Shown here: positions 12,191 through 22,919 of the stretch, in pieces
Numbering within the stretch: position 1 is the first letter of the stretch
Layout: each line of letters opens with the position of its first letter
Assembly: GCA_963921425.1 (NCBI GenBank)
Contig: OY992833.1
Coordinates: 12,875,738-12,939,737 of the forward strand
Reading direction: 5' to 3'
Origin: Dryas octopetala
Lineage: Eukaryota; Streptophyta; Magnoliopsida; Rosales; Rosaceae
Length of the DNA stretch: 64,000 bases
The notes under the pieces: generated by a model
The model's database searches: none
Seen by the model: only the letters and a program-made list of their open reading frames with translations
Told to the model about the DNA's origin: nothing
Program-made: the position numbers and the translations under genes

Positions 12191-12286
12191 AGTGCCCTAG
12201 TTAAACTTTGTAAAAAACAATATATATCATGCATGTATGCAATTAATAAACTTAGTAGTTATTTAAAAGTGTCTCTTCAATTTCAG

Positions 12287-12597
12287 TGCAAGCTCCCCTT
12301 CGATCCGATCCAGCAATAACCCCGAGTTCCTCCCCATACTGAAAGCATGGTGCCCTTTTTGAGGTGGTGTCGGCATTCAAATCCCACTCAATCTGAGGGT
12401 TTGCGATTCTCAACTCGAACGCCTGGCTGATGGATGACTCGACAACAAAGTGGATCATTGAGGGCTACCTGAATGCGAGTCATGAAGAGTCTTTTGAGTA
12501 GGACTTTGTCAAGGCCATTGTCAAAATGGGCCAAGTTGGGGTCAAGACTGGTGCAGATGGGGAGATCATGAAGCTCTATAGCTCAGCCAATTCATGG
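12287..12597 (+). pseudogene. class III peroxidase last exon, decayed
   Basis: After an acceptor (TTTCAG at 12286), scattered frames spell parts of a secretory plant peroxidase C-terminus: NPEFLPILKAWCP, then ILNSNAWLMDDSTTKWI, then DFVKAIVKMGQVGVKTG followed by ADGEI. This fits the family end pattern (LxSDxxL, FxxAMxKM, IGVxTGxxGEIR). A TAG interrupts the last block (after SHEESFE), and at least one frameshift separates the first two blocks. No upstream peroxidase exons are visible nearby. Class III peroxidases are secreted haem enzymes of the cell wall. This copy cannot make one. Confidence 0.6.
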
Positions 12598-12639
12598 GTC
12601 CATGTTGTTTGGTTTTACCAATTTCGGTGTTGGTCTTCT

Positions 12640-13510
12640 TAGAAATACTTAGGCTTAGTTTTGTATAGCTGTACGAAAAAACTGTTGTGAAGTAAAATAG
12701 TTATGAAATAAAGTCAGCTGTAAAGTAAAACACTTGAGTGTTTGGTAAACTATGTTCTCAAAAGTGTTGTGAGTGCAAAAAGTAGTATTAAGGTGTTTGG
12801 TAAATTTAATGTAAGACTATTGTGACTGTTTATAATTACTAAAATAGACATGATGCTGAAAGTGCTTTTGACTTATTTGTTTGTTAGAAAACAAGCCTTT
12901 TACTTGTTTATAATTTTTGGTTTACAAATTTATATTGCTAAAAACAAAATTATTAAATAAGTATGCATATTATTTTTGTAGGTATATATATTATAATTTT
13001 AATGGTCTACTTATTTTATATCTAGTTCAATTTTGGTCCACGATATTTTTTAAGTTCAATTTTGGTCCACTTATTTTATACTTAGTTCAATTTTGGTCCA
13101 CAATCTTTTTTAAGTTATGATTTTAAATCATTTTGGTTGTGTTTTCTTCAATTATAATTGAAGTATAAGTTATATTTCATTATTTTTTAGTCATAGGAAC
13201 CAATTTGGAGTATTATAATAAAAGAGAATTGAAGTTTGGTGAAGTTTGAAAAATCTGAAAATTTTCTAGGAAAAATTGGTAGTTTCGGGTACCATACTTT
13301 GGAGCCAATTATCTTAAGTTTTAGAACTTCGATTTGAATAATATTTATATAGTTATATAGAGGAGATGCATAGTTTTAAAATAAGTATATGTTTGCTGAA
13401 TTTGACTTAGATTTGATAAGGTAAAAGGTTGAACAAATTTGAGAAAACAAATCTGGACCTTTATTGAACAATAGGAACAATTAGTGGACCAAAAGAGAAC
13501 TTTAAAAAAA
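12640..13510. repeat. older repeat interrupted by the LTR element
   Basis: AT-rich DNA without genes. Tandem-like lines around TTCAATTTTGGTCCAC recur at 13020-13110, and GGACCAAAATTGAAC reappears at 19365-19400 after the LTR element. The LTR element therefore landed inside a repeat with inverted GGTCCAxTTATTT words. The far side ends near 19735 in CCAAACAGCCCCTT, a TIR-like end of a hAT-type element. A matching start near 12650 is too diverged to be sure. Confidence 0.35.
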
Positions 13511-13515
13511 TTGGG

Positions 13516-16108
13516 TGTGAGACCCGGAAATTTTCAAATTTATTTTGTGATTTTTCCGTATTTTCAAAAAGGTTTTATAGAATTTATTTGTTAGAAAATC
13601 TAATTTTTCCACCTTGAGCTTTAATTGTTTGACCAATTTTGACTAGGGTTTTGACCCAAGTTAGAACTTTAAAAGGTAGTACTTTTACTCACGAACCCAA
13701 CGGTGCAAGTCTCGTATTATTCCGAGTCCGAGAGATTATTTTATGAATTTCCTAAATTTTCTTAGTTTGTGGAGCTTGAAATTTTCGAAATTTTTCTAAA
13801 GGGCAAATTGGTAATTTTACCTCATAGTTAATTAGTACTAGTCGATACGAGTCCGTAGTATTTTTCGGGGTATTTTTCTGAGTCCCGAGCTATTTTTAAT
13901 TAATTTTTGAAGTTGGGGAATATAGGAAAAAGAAAATAAAATAGGAAATCACCAGATCGCGCCACGTGGCACGATCTGGGGCGTCCATCGCTGCATGGCA
14001 GCAAGATCTGATGGCTGCATGTGCAGCCAAGTGTTAGTGCACATGCCACGTGTCACTTCCTCATTGGCCCATTTTGTGACGGTTGACTTGAGTCAACCCA
14101 GTCAACTCGGATGAGTCAACCGAGTTGACTCACTCACTCTCCCTATAAATAGCAGCGCACCCCCCAGCTGATCCCTCACATTTCAGCCGCACGCTTCCCA
14201 AGAGAGAGCTTCTCTCTCCTCTCTCCTCCTTTCTCTCTCTTCTTCAATCTTGTTTTGAGTTTATCTTGAGTTCTGAAGCTCCGATCGACGATCCGATTTC
14301 GCCTACGCGATCGTGGCGACGAGCTCTTCAATTCTAGTAGTGTGAAGGCTATGTTTTGGTGAAGTTTTAAAAAAAATCATTTCTGAGCTCCATAGGTAAT
14401 TTCTTGATCCCTGTCGAATTTCTGTTAAAATTTTGTTAAATTAATCTCTTGTTAATTAGGTTCTTTTAATCTTGTTACTTAGCAAGTCTAGTAGTACCGA
14501 GACTCTGCCCGTGGGAAGTCTTCAACAGGTATACCCTTAACCCAGCTTATTTAATCTGCAGTTATTTAAGTTGTGGTTATAGACGGAACGCTGTTTAACT
14601 GTTGTTATCAAATGAACTTAATAAATATTGAGGCCATATCAGTGGTAACCAAATAACGTGATGACTAAGGTCAGTCCATGAGCATACAGGCGTTGGGTAC
14701 TGAGCCAGAGCTCTCTCAGTTTCCCCATGCACTGACCTGGTCACGTTGTAGGTTCATATCTGATCAACCTCCTCGACAATAAATTAAAATAGATATAGAA
14801 ACCACACGGTCTGACATGACTGTTTGCCTCGGGGTGCAAAGTCATGTCGGATTAAGAATTCAGAGAAGCCTAGCAGTTACGCTAGTGCCAAACCTCTGAA
14901 TTATACCTGGTCTTAACAGACAAGGTCATCGATTTACGTGAAGACCGTTTTTAACACCAGTTGTTGTCAAACTAGGAACTCCAGTTACCTAAAGGAGATC
15001 GTTGCGACGTGGCAAATTGTGATTTGTACTCGAAAACAAGCAAAAGCTTTGGACCCTAGGTAGGGGGACAACACACTCTGACTAGTGGATTTCCTGCATG
15101 TACTATATAATAAATACTGTGTGATAAAGATGCATGTTTTTGATTGGCATATCTGCTTGGTTTTATGATGATGAGAATAATGACTGTTATGCATATTCTC
15201 GTGAGATTGTTGTTGTGTTTGACTTGAGAGTGAAAGGTCCCTTACGGTAGACCCTGGGTTTCGATCCCCAAAACCTCATGAGGGGTTGTACGGACGGACT
15301 GGTCGATTGTCCTTCTTGGGAGGCCAGTCTAGGCGGTATAACCATGAAATGGCCACTTTCGCTACCCTGTCCCAGTCAAATGACTGCAGGACTTTGTTAT
15401 GCTTTTGTGAGAGGGTAGTTAGCCCTAACGGCTGGTCAACATGTATGATTCTGAAATTGGGCCCGGAAAACTGTATTTTGAAAATTGTATGAGCATGCTA
15501 CTCGTTTTACAAAGCTTGACAACTGGTTTGTGTTATGCATTTGATTTTAAATTATCTCAAACTATTTTTCAAACCTAGCAGGGAGTTCCCTGAGGGGGAG
15601 CAATGAACGTATGTGATGCTCACCCCTACATTGTTGTTTTTCTCCCTCTCAGGTGCTGCGCGTGTGGACTTTGACGGCCTCGATTAAGGGGGTGGTGGTG
15701 CGGTCTCGAGCTTGTCAACTCCTGTGTTCATGTTTAGTCAGTATATTTTCCTTGGGCAGGTCTTTGGTGTCCTTTTACTATCTTTATATACCCTTGGTCA
15801 TATCTTGTATATACACTGAGTCCTTGGGTTGTCTACTTTTGAATTATCGAGTCTATATAAACAGTTTCTTTGAAGTTACTCCAAACAATAGTAGCTCCGA
15901 GGGTTGGTTTAATTATGAATTAATTATTTCTGAATAAACTTTCCGCTGCAAACTCAAGCACTCTGATCCAACCCATTTTTACTAAACCAAAAGGCTTAAC
16001 CTATTTTGTGGATATTTGGGATTATAACACCGGGGGATTGGTTGTTGTAGTCTCTGGTATTCTCAAGATAGGTGCCTCTGTTACGTACCCGGGTTTCGGG
16101 GCGTGACA
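13516..16108 (+). repeat. left LTR (2,593 bp)
   Basis: TG..CA-bounded long terminal repeat. It has a TATA box (TATAAAT at 14144) after a GTTGACTTGAGTCAAC palindrome, then a CT-rich leader. Short ORFs inside recur identically in the other LTR and show no known domain, so I do not call them genes. Confidence 0.92.
14144..14150 (+). promoter_or_regulatory. TATA box of the left LTR
   Basis: TCCCTATAAATAGCAGC is a strong plant core promoter, repeated at 17395 in the right LTR. The right copy could drive read-out transcription into flanking DNA. Confidence 0.65.
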
Positions 16109-16115
16109 GTTAAAA

Positions 16116-16127
16116 TGGTATCAGAGC
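16116..16127 (+). other. primer-binding site (initiator Met tRNA)
   Basis: TGGTATCAGAGC, complementary to the 3' end of plant initiator methionine tRNA, lies 7 bp after the left LTR end. This is the standard priming site of many gypsy and copia elements. Confidence 0.85.
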
Positions 16128-16288
16128 TGTTTTCCTGAAAATGTTTTCAAAATAGAGTCTTCTGAAATTCTTTCTTCTTCCAAGAGTCTTGTTCGAAATT
16201 CTCTTGTTTATCATCCTTTTCTTCTATTCTTGAAAGTCATTGTTAAGTCTGCCCATTTTTCTTTTAGTCTGTCAGTTTTGTTGACAAG

Positions 16289-16360
16289 ATGCCGCCCCGA
16301 CGTCAAAACCGCGCTCAGCCACCAAACCAAATGAACGCACAGCAAAAGGTCAACGGCTAA
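16289..16360 (+). pseudogene. vestigial gag start, 23 residues
   Basis: An ATG after the PBS opens MPPRRQNRAQPPNQMNAQQK plus three residues and stop. The MPPRRxNRA opening is typical of gypsy gag proteins. The rest of gag and nearly all of pol are missing, so this is a remnant of the parent element's gene. Confidence 0.65.
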
Positions 16361-16752
16361 CATTGGGTGAACGACTGTTGTGAGGAGAAATTATCTCTAG
16401 TATCACTTATAGTCGAGATCAATGGAGGTCTCCGTTTTCGCTTTAGTTTACGGGTTTGGTTATCAGAAGGATCCTCGACATTACGGTATCGTCAGATCAA
16501 CGGAAGTGTCTTTGGGGACTGATATCAACCGTAGCTTGTTTTTATCTTTTTAAAAATGAGTCTCCAGTATTTCGACTTGATCAATAGAGGTATTTTTCTC
16601 GAGAGTTTTTGTTATGCATGCTTTATCACTCAAGTAAAGTTGGGTTATGACTGATTGAGAACGTAAAGGAGAAAACGTTGTACGGGAACTAGAGTCCACG
16701 TACCCACTTTTGGTTCGAGCACCCTTGGTAATCTCGAGGACGAGATTTTCTC

Positions 16753-16766
16753 TAAGTAGGGGAGGA
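16753..16766 (+). other. polypurine tract
   Basis: TAAGTAGGGGAGGA directly abuts the right LTR start TGTGAGACCC. This is the plus-strand priming site of LTR elements. Confidence 0.8.
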
Positions 16767-19359
16767 TGTGAGACCCGGAAATTTTCAAATTTATTTTGTG
16801 ATTTTTCCGTATTTTCAAAAAGGTTTTATAGAATTTATTTGTTAGAAAATCTAATTTTTCCACCTTGAGCTTTAATTGTTTGACCAATTTTGACTAGGGT
16901 TTTGACCCAAGTTAGAACTTTAAAAGGTAGTACTTTTACTCACGAACCCAACGGTGCAAGTCTCGTATTATTCCGAGTCCGAGAGATTATTTTATGAATT
17001 TCCTAAATTTTCTTAGTTTGTGGAGCTTGAAATTTTCGAAATTTTTCTAAAGGGCAAATTGGTAATTTTACCTCATAGTTAATTAGTACTAGTCGATACG
17101 AGTCCGTAGTATTTTTCGGGGTATTTTTCTGAGTCCCGAGCTATTTTTAATTAATTTTTGAAGTTGGGGAATATAGGAAAAAGAAAATAAAATAGGAAAT
17201 CACCAGATCGCGCCACGTGGCACGATCTGGGGCGTCCATCGCTGCATGGCAGCAAGATCTGATGGCTGCATGTGCAGCCAAGTGTTAGTGCACATGCCAC
17301 GTGTCACTTCCTCATTGGCCCATTTTGTGACGGTTGACTTGAGTCAACCCAGTCAACTCGGATGAGTCAACCGAGTTGACTCACTCACTCTCCCTATAAA
17401 TAGCAGCGCACCCCCCAGCTGATCCCTCACATTTCAGCCGCACGCTTCCCAAGAGAGAGCTTCTCTCTCCTCTCTCCTCCTTTCTCTCTCTTCTTCAATC
17501 TTGTTTTGAGTTTATCTTGAGTTCTGAAGCTCCGATCGACGATCCGATTTCGCCTACGCGATCGTGGCGACGAGCTCTTCAATTCTAGTAGTGTGAAGGC
17601 TATGTTTTGGTGAAGTTTTAAAAAAAATCATTTCTGAGCTCCATAGGTAATTTCTTGATCCCTGTCGAATTTCTGTTAAAATTTTGTTAAATTAATCTCT
17701 TGTTAATTAGGTTCTTTTAATCTTGTTACTTAGCAAGTCTAGTAGTACCGAGACTCTGCCCGTGGGAAGTCTTCAACAGGTATACCCTTAACCCAGCTTA
17801 TTTAATCTGCAGTTATTTAAGTTGTGGTTATAGACGGAACGCTGTTTAACTGTTGTTATCAAATGAACTTAATAAATATTGAGGCCATATCAGTGGTAAC
17901 CAAATAACGTGATGACTAAGGTCAGTCCATGAGCATACAGGCGTTGGGTACTGAGCCAGAGCTCTCTCAGTTTCCCCATGCACTGACCTGGTCACGTTGT
18001 AGGTTCATATCTGATCAACCTCCTCGACAATAAATTAAAATAGATATAGAAACCACACGGTCTGACATGACTGTTTGCCTCGGGGTGCAAAGTCATGTCG
18101 GATTAAGAATTCAGAGAAGCCTAGCAGTTACGCTAGTGCCAAACCTCTGAATTATACCTGGTCTTAACAGACAAGGTCATCGATTTACGTGAAGACCGTT
18201 TTTAACACCAGTTGTTGTCAAACTAGGAACTCCAGTTACCTAAAGGAGATCGTTGCGACGTGGCAAATTGTGATTTGTACTCGAAAACAAGCAAAAGCTT
18301 TGGACCCTAGGTAGGGGGACAACACACTCTGACTAGTGGATTTCCTGCATGTACTATATAATAAATACTGTGTGATAAAGATGCATGTTTTTGATTGGCA
18401 TATCTGCTTGGTTTTATGATGATGAGAATAATGACTGTTATGCATATTCTCGTGAGATTGTTGTTGTGTTTGACTTGAGAGTGAAAGGTCCCTTACGGTA
18501 GACCCTGGGTTTCGATCCCCAAAACCTCATGAGGGGTTGTACGGACGGACTGGTCGATTGTCCTTCTTGGGAGGCCAGTCTAGGCGGTATAACCATGAAA
18601 TGGCCACTTTCGCTACCCTGTCCCAGTCAAATGACTGCAGGACTTTGTTATGCTTTTGTGAGAGGGTAGTTAGCCCTAACGGCTGGTCAACATGTATGAT
18701 TCTGAAATTGGGCCCGGAAAACTGTATTTTGAAAATTGTATGAGCATGCTACTCGTTTTACAAAGCTTGACAACTGGTTTGTGTTATGCATTTGATTTTA
18801 AATTATCTCAAACTATTTTTCAAACCTAGCAGGGAGTTCCCTGAGGGGGAGCAATGAACGTATGTGATGCTCACCCCTACATTGTTGTTTTTCTCCCTCT
18901 CAGGTGCTGCGCGTGTGGACTTTGACGGCCTCGATTAAGGGGGTGGTGGTGCGGTCTCGAGCTTGTCAACTCCTGTGTTCATGTTTAGTCAGTATATTTT
19001 CCTTGGGCAGGTCTTTGGTGTCCTTTTACTATCTTTATATACCCTTGGTCATATCTTGTATATACACTGAGTCCTTGGGTTGTCTACTTTTGAATTATCG
19101 AGTCTATATAAACAGTTTCTTTGAAGTTACTCCAAACAATAGTAGCTCCGAGGGTTGGTTTAATTATGAATTAATTATTTCTGAATAAACTTTCCGCTGC
19201 AAACTCAAGCACTCTGATCCAACCCATTTTTACTAAACCAAAAGGCTTAACCTATTTTGTGGATATTTGGGATTATAACACCGGGGGATTGGTTGTTGTA
19301 GTCTCTGGTATTCTCAAGATAGGTGCCTCTGTTACGTACCCGGGTTTCGGGGCGTGACA
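16767..19359 (+). repeat. right LTR (2,593 bp)
   Basis: Second copy of the LTR, same length and apparently same sequence as 13516-16108, followed by the TTGGG target duplication. No mutation was noticed between the copies by eye. Confidence 0.92.
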
Positions 19360-19739
19360 TTGGGGACCAAAATTGAACTAGGTATAAAATAACTGGACCA
19401 AATGTGTAATTATCTCTACAAATAAAATACCATAATTAATGAGGATATATTGGGTAAAAATTTTAATGGTATATTATTTTTGTCATTTTGAATAAAAATT
19501 AAGGATATATTGGGCAACTAAAATTTTAAATGAATGAGACCCACAACTATAATTCACCAGAATTTTGAAAAGCAGGTGGGCGGATAGCTGCTTTTCAAAA
19601 TTATAGTGAGTGACTTAGAATAGTGAGACACTACAGTTTTTGCTTTTGTTACCAAACACCAAAATTGTTGTTAGTGATCTAAAATTGTCATGTACAACAG
19701 CTTTTGAGTGTTCAACAATAATTCCAAACAGCCCCTTAA

Positions 19740-20343
19740 GTACTGATTGATTAATAGTACTCTGATTTGCATTATAATTAGTTAATTACTTAGTTATTAG
19801 TAGCTAGTCTGTGTTGGTGGTATATGTGACTCTATAGTTTGTTTGATTTTTTGTTGAGATGAGACTCTATAGTTACTAGCTAATAAAATTATATATTACT
19901 TACTTATCCTGCTGTAAATCTTTTCATCATTAGTTTCAGATTACTTACTTATATATATATAATTTTTTTTTTCTTTTGACAGAAAAGGTTAATTTGAAGT
20001 TTTATGATTTGGATTTACAGTGACACCAATCCATAGATTTTGACTTTTGTGTGCCAACTCTGAAAGAAAGCTTTGCCTAATGGGCTATAATGCTATATGT
20101 ATGTATAAAAGTCCTTCACAATCGCTGGGTACAGCTGGGAATTAGCACAATAACTTTAATTAATTTGACAATTTAATTCTCATTACATAAGTGCGCTAGT
20201 TTTTTCTTTTTGAAAGTAGAAGAAAATATATTGAAAGAAGAAGTTAATTACATCATATCTGCAGCATATTGATATATTTAATATTGTAATAGATTTTCAG
20301 ATGATAGAGTTAGATAGTAGCGCAATTCAATGAGGGGACATTA
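19740..20343. other. AT-rich DNA before the hAT remnant
   Basis: No gene seen. Short TA-rich stretches near 19950-19965. Nothing else recognised. Confidence 0.3.
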
Positions 20344-20782
20344 ATGGAACTCCTTATCCTTAGCTCAGCATTAGATCCTCATGATGGGTTCAAATCATTT
20401 GACATTGATAAAATATGCATTTTGGCTAACAAATTTTATTCTCAAGATTTTAATGAGTATATATGAATTGTTTTCTTTAAGAGAACAATTAGAACATTAT
20501 GAGTATGAGGCTCGTGAACTTTCACAATTTCAACATGTGTCTTCCCTCTTTGAATTATGTCAAGAATTTGTTAAAACAAGAAAATCATACTGGTTAGTAG
20601 AGAGATTGATTCGTCTAATGTTGACTCTTCTTGTTTCGACGGTAATAGCAAAGCGAGCATTTTCATTTATGAAACTTATTAAAACTAGAATTCAAAACAA
20701 GATATGTAATGATTTTCTTGCTGACTGTACGGTTATCCACATTGAAAAAGTTCTTGTTGATACTTTCAGTATAATTCTATAA
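20344..20782 (+). pseudogene. hAT transposase C-terminal remnant
   Basis: From the ATG at 20344, LDPHDGFKSFDIDKICILA and KFYSQDFNEY are read, then a stop. The family pattern resumes in another frame with REQLEHYE, SLFELCQEFVKTRKSYWLVE, RLIRLMLTLLVST and AKRAFSFMKLIKTRIQNKI, then NDFLADC, to the stop at 20782. The last block is the hAT dimerisation domain (LPVSTATTERAFS...MK..K..LRNKM) of the plant ZMYM1-like hAT group, with the usual T/E positions changed to V-I-A-K. The N-terminal zinc finger and most of the catalytic core are absent, and there is at least one frameshift. It is a dead fragment. Confidence 0.75.
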
Positions 20783-21067
20783 TTGATGATTTTATGCTGT
20801 GAAGAAACATAGGGCACAACTTAAGTAGTGTTAAGTAGTGTTAAATTGTATTTGCATTTGCATGTTTATTTGTAATTTCATTGTCTTTTTCTTTTGTTTG
20901 AATATGCATTTTGAGGGGTAAGCCTCTTTACGTCCCTCCTGATTAGGTGTATTTTTTGTTATTTATTATATAATGAGATTAATTCGTATCATCGAGTTCT
21001 GTTTATATAAATTTCATTTTAGATCAATGAAGTGTTTTGCATTACATTTGGGAAATAACATAAAAAC

Positions 21068-21569
21068 AAGGATCAATTAAAAAATACCTACATTAACTAT
21101 AGTGTCACTTTCAATTTGGTAAATGGGTTTTAGAACTTGACAATTAGGTACACAATTTTTGCTCTGTTTGACAATTAAATACCGTCCATCACCTCTTCCA
21201 TTAGTTCCTAGTTTTCTGCTTACGTGTCCACGTTAAATGTCACGTAGCACTAGTGGGACCCATCTTTTCGATACTTTGGATTTCAACTTACTCTTTTATG
21301 TCCATTAGATGGGTATTTCAGCTCACTCTTATGTCTAAATTAAATACCCATATGATGGGCGGAAAAGAGTAAGTAAGCTAGAATTCAAAATGTCGTAAAG
21401 ATGTGTCTCGCTAATGCCACACGACAGATCTAAAAAGAGGAGTGACAAAAGGTATGTAATTGTCAAATGGAGCAAAAGTTGTGTATCGAATTGTCAAGTT
21501 TTAAAACTTATGTACCAAATTGAAAGTGACACTATAGTTAATGTAGGTACGTATTTTGTAATTGACCTT
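21068..21569. mobile_element. MITE with about 115-bp inverted ends
   Basis: The left arm (about 21068-21180) and right arm (about 21445-21569) are inverted copies. They share CTACATTAACTATAGTGTCA, then CTTTCAATTTGGTA and AACTTGACAATT. The interior of roughly 260 bp is non-coding and includes mirrored GATGGGTATTT-type words. The size and long arms fit a MITE. The class is not determined. Confidence 0.7.
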
Positions 21570-22084
21570 AAAAAAAAAAAACAAAATACTGCCAAAATTT
21601 AAGAAAACTTTTTCACTAAAAAAAGTGAGAAGTAGCTTGGAAGTCCAGCTCACCCCATTATAAAATCCTGGGTTCGTCTCTGTCTCTACATACAATCACA
21701 CAAACCTTATATTCCGAAACCCATAACAAAACTTGGTTATGCATCATAAGCTAGAACCAATACACACTACTACACTATACACATTTGCAACCACTTGAAA
21801 TATGAGTGAAAGGGTTTGATATTGTTGAAAGAAGCAAACCAAGAGAAATGGGTCAGCATACAACATATATAAAACATAGCCTAGCTAATACATTCATTTA
21901 AAATTTGACACTACCATTACATGCCCTTGAACACCAACATTCTGCCAATAATAATACCAAAACACATTAAATTAACGCTTACTAATCTGATGAGCATCCC
22001 CAAAACCCTCAAATTGACATAATTGTAAGTCAATTTTTACCTAAATTTTCATTGAATATAACACACAATACAATCTCTATCTCT

Positions 22085-22420
22085 CTCTCTATGGACATGT
22101 AGACAAATAGTAGTTTAGACTGGTATAAATCAAAGTCAATATGCTTTTCCTCTATTATAGCAATATAATACCAACATTTTATACATTACAGTACGTATAG
22201 ACGTGTAAATAGATTGTCCTTCCACTTAATGTACATAATGACTGGTTTTCCACTTAAGTATTTTGTAATTTCTGGACTTATAGGTAATTTACTATTTTGT
22301 TTTCCATTTAAAAACCAAAATGAATAAAAACTGATGGCTCTTCATAACTGGATGGAGCAAATGCAAATAATCATCATGAAAATTAAAACCGAAATGGAGC
22401 TTCTTAAAAAAACAAAAAGA
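22085..22420. repeat. copy of the dispersed repeat seen around the defensin-like gene
   Basis: The order of words TTAATGTACATAATGACTGG, TTTTCCACTTAAGTA, TTATAGGTAATTTA, TGATGGCTCT and AAACCGAAATGGAG matches 52985-53430, 54500-54720 and, inverted, 57760-57960. No ORF. Confidence 0.55.
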
Positions 22421-22639
22421 AGTTTTTTTTTTTTTTTTTTGTGTGTTAATTGTTTTACCATGATGAGATTGATTTTCTTGAATTCAATGCTTAGCTCTTA
22501 AAAATTCATGATATTTTACTTTAATATTTTGGCATGCAAAAAGGAATCTCTTTCATTAGATTTCATATTATCTTCATGTTAGAATCATTTTTCAAATTTC
22601 TTAAACTCATAATATATTTTCACTTGAGCCAACAAATTA

Positions 22640-22919
22640 ATGCATTTTGAAGTTAAATGCGATATGAATTTGAATCATTTTCGGTAATGCAAAAATGATT
22701 CAAGTTACCGAAAATGACATTGAATTGCAATGTCAGTTTCGCATAATAAAATTAGGAAATAATATTATGAAATCACATTTTCGGTAATCCTAAGAGTAAT
22801 GACATTTTGTGATCTTAATTATGCTAGCTATCTAAGAGAAAATGACATTCAGATCGCATAATGTCATTGCATTAGGAAATGTAATGTCAGAATTACATTT
22901 TCGGTAATTTGACCAAGCT
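22640..22919. repeat. TTTTCGGTAAT cluster, copy 2, left part
   Basis: Same short words as in 11490-11960. The cluster is cut at 22919 by the solo LTR and continues at 25434. Confidence 0.6.

Larger units (their letters stand above)
13516..19359 (+). mobile_element. complete non-autonomous LTR retrotransposon (LARD-like, gypsy-type)
   Basis: The element is 5,844 bp long, flanked by TTGGG at 13511-13515 and at 19360-19364. Left LTR 13516-16108 and right LTR 16767-19359 are both 2,593 bp, start TGTGAGACCC, end GGGGCGTGACA and appear identical where compared (constant offset 3,251). A primer-binding site TGGTATCAGAGC (initiator-Met tRNA type) follows the left LTR. A polypurine tract AAGTAGGGGAGGA precedes the right LTR. 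The 658-bp interior keeps only a 23-residue gag-like start and a 3' piece resembling the end of gypsy pol (CTCGAGGACGAGATTTT). It cannot encode its own proteins and must have been mobilised in trans. LTR identity implies a recent insertion. Confidence 0.92.

Noticed and set aside
15653-15937. 94-codon frame repeated identically at 18904-19188
   Set aside because: The repetition is explained by the two LTRs of one element. No known domain and no conservation can be tested here.
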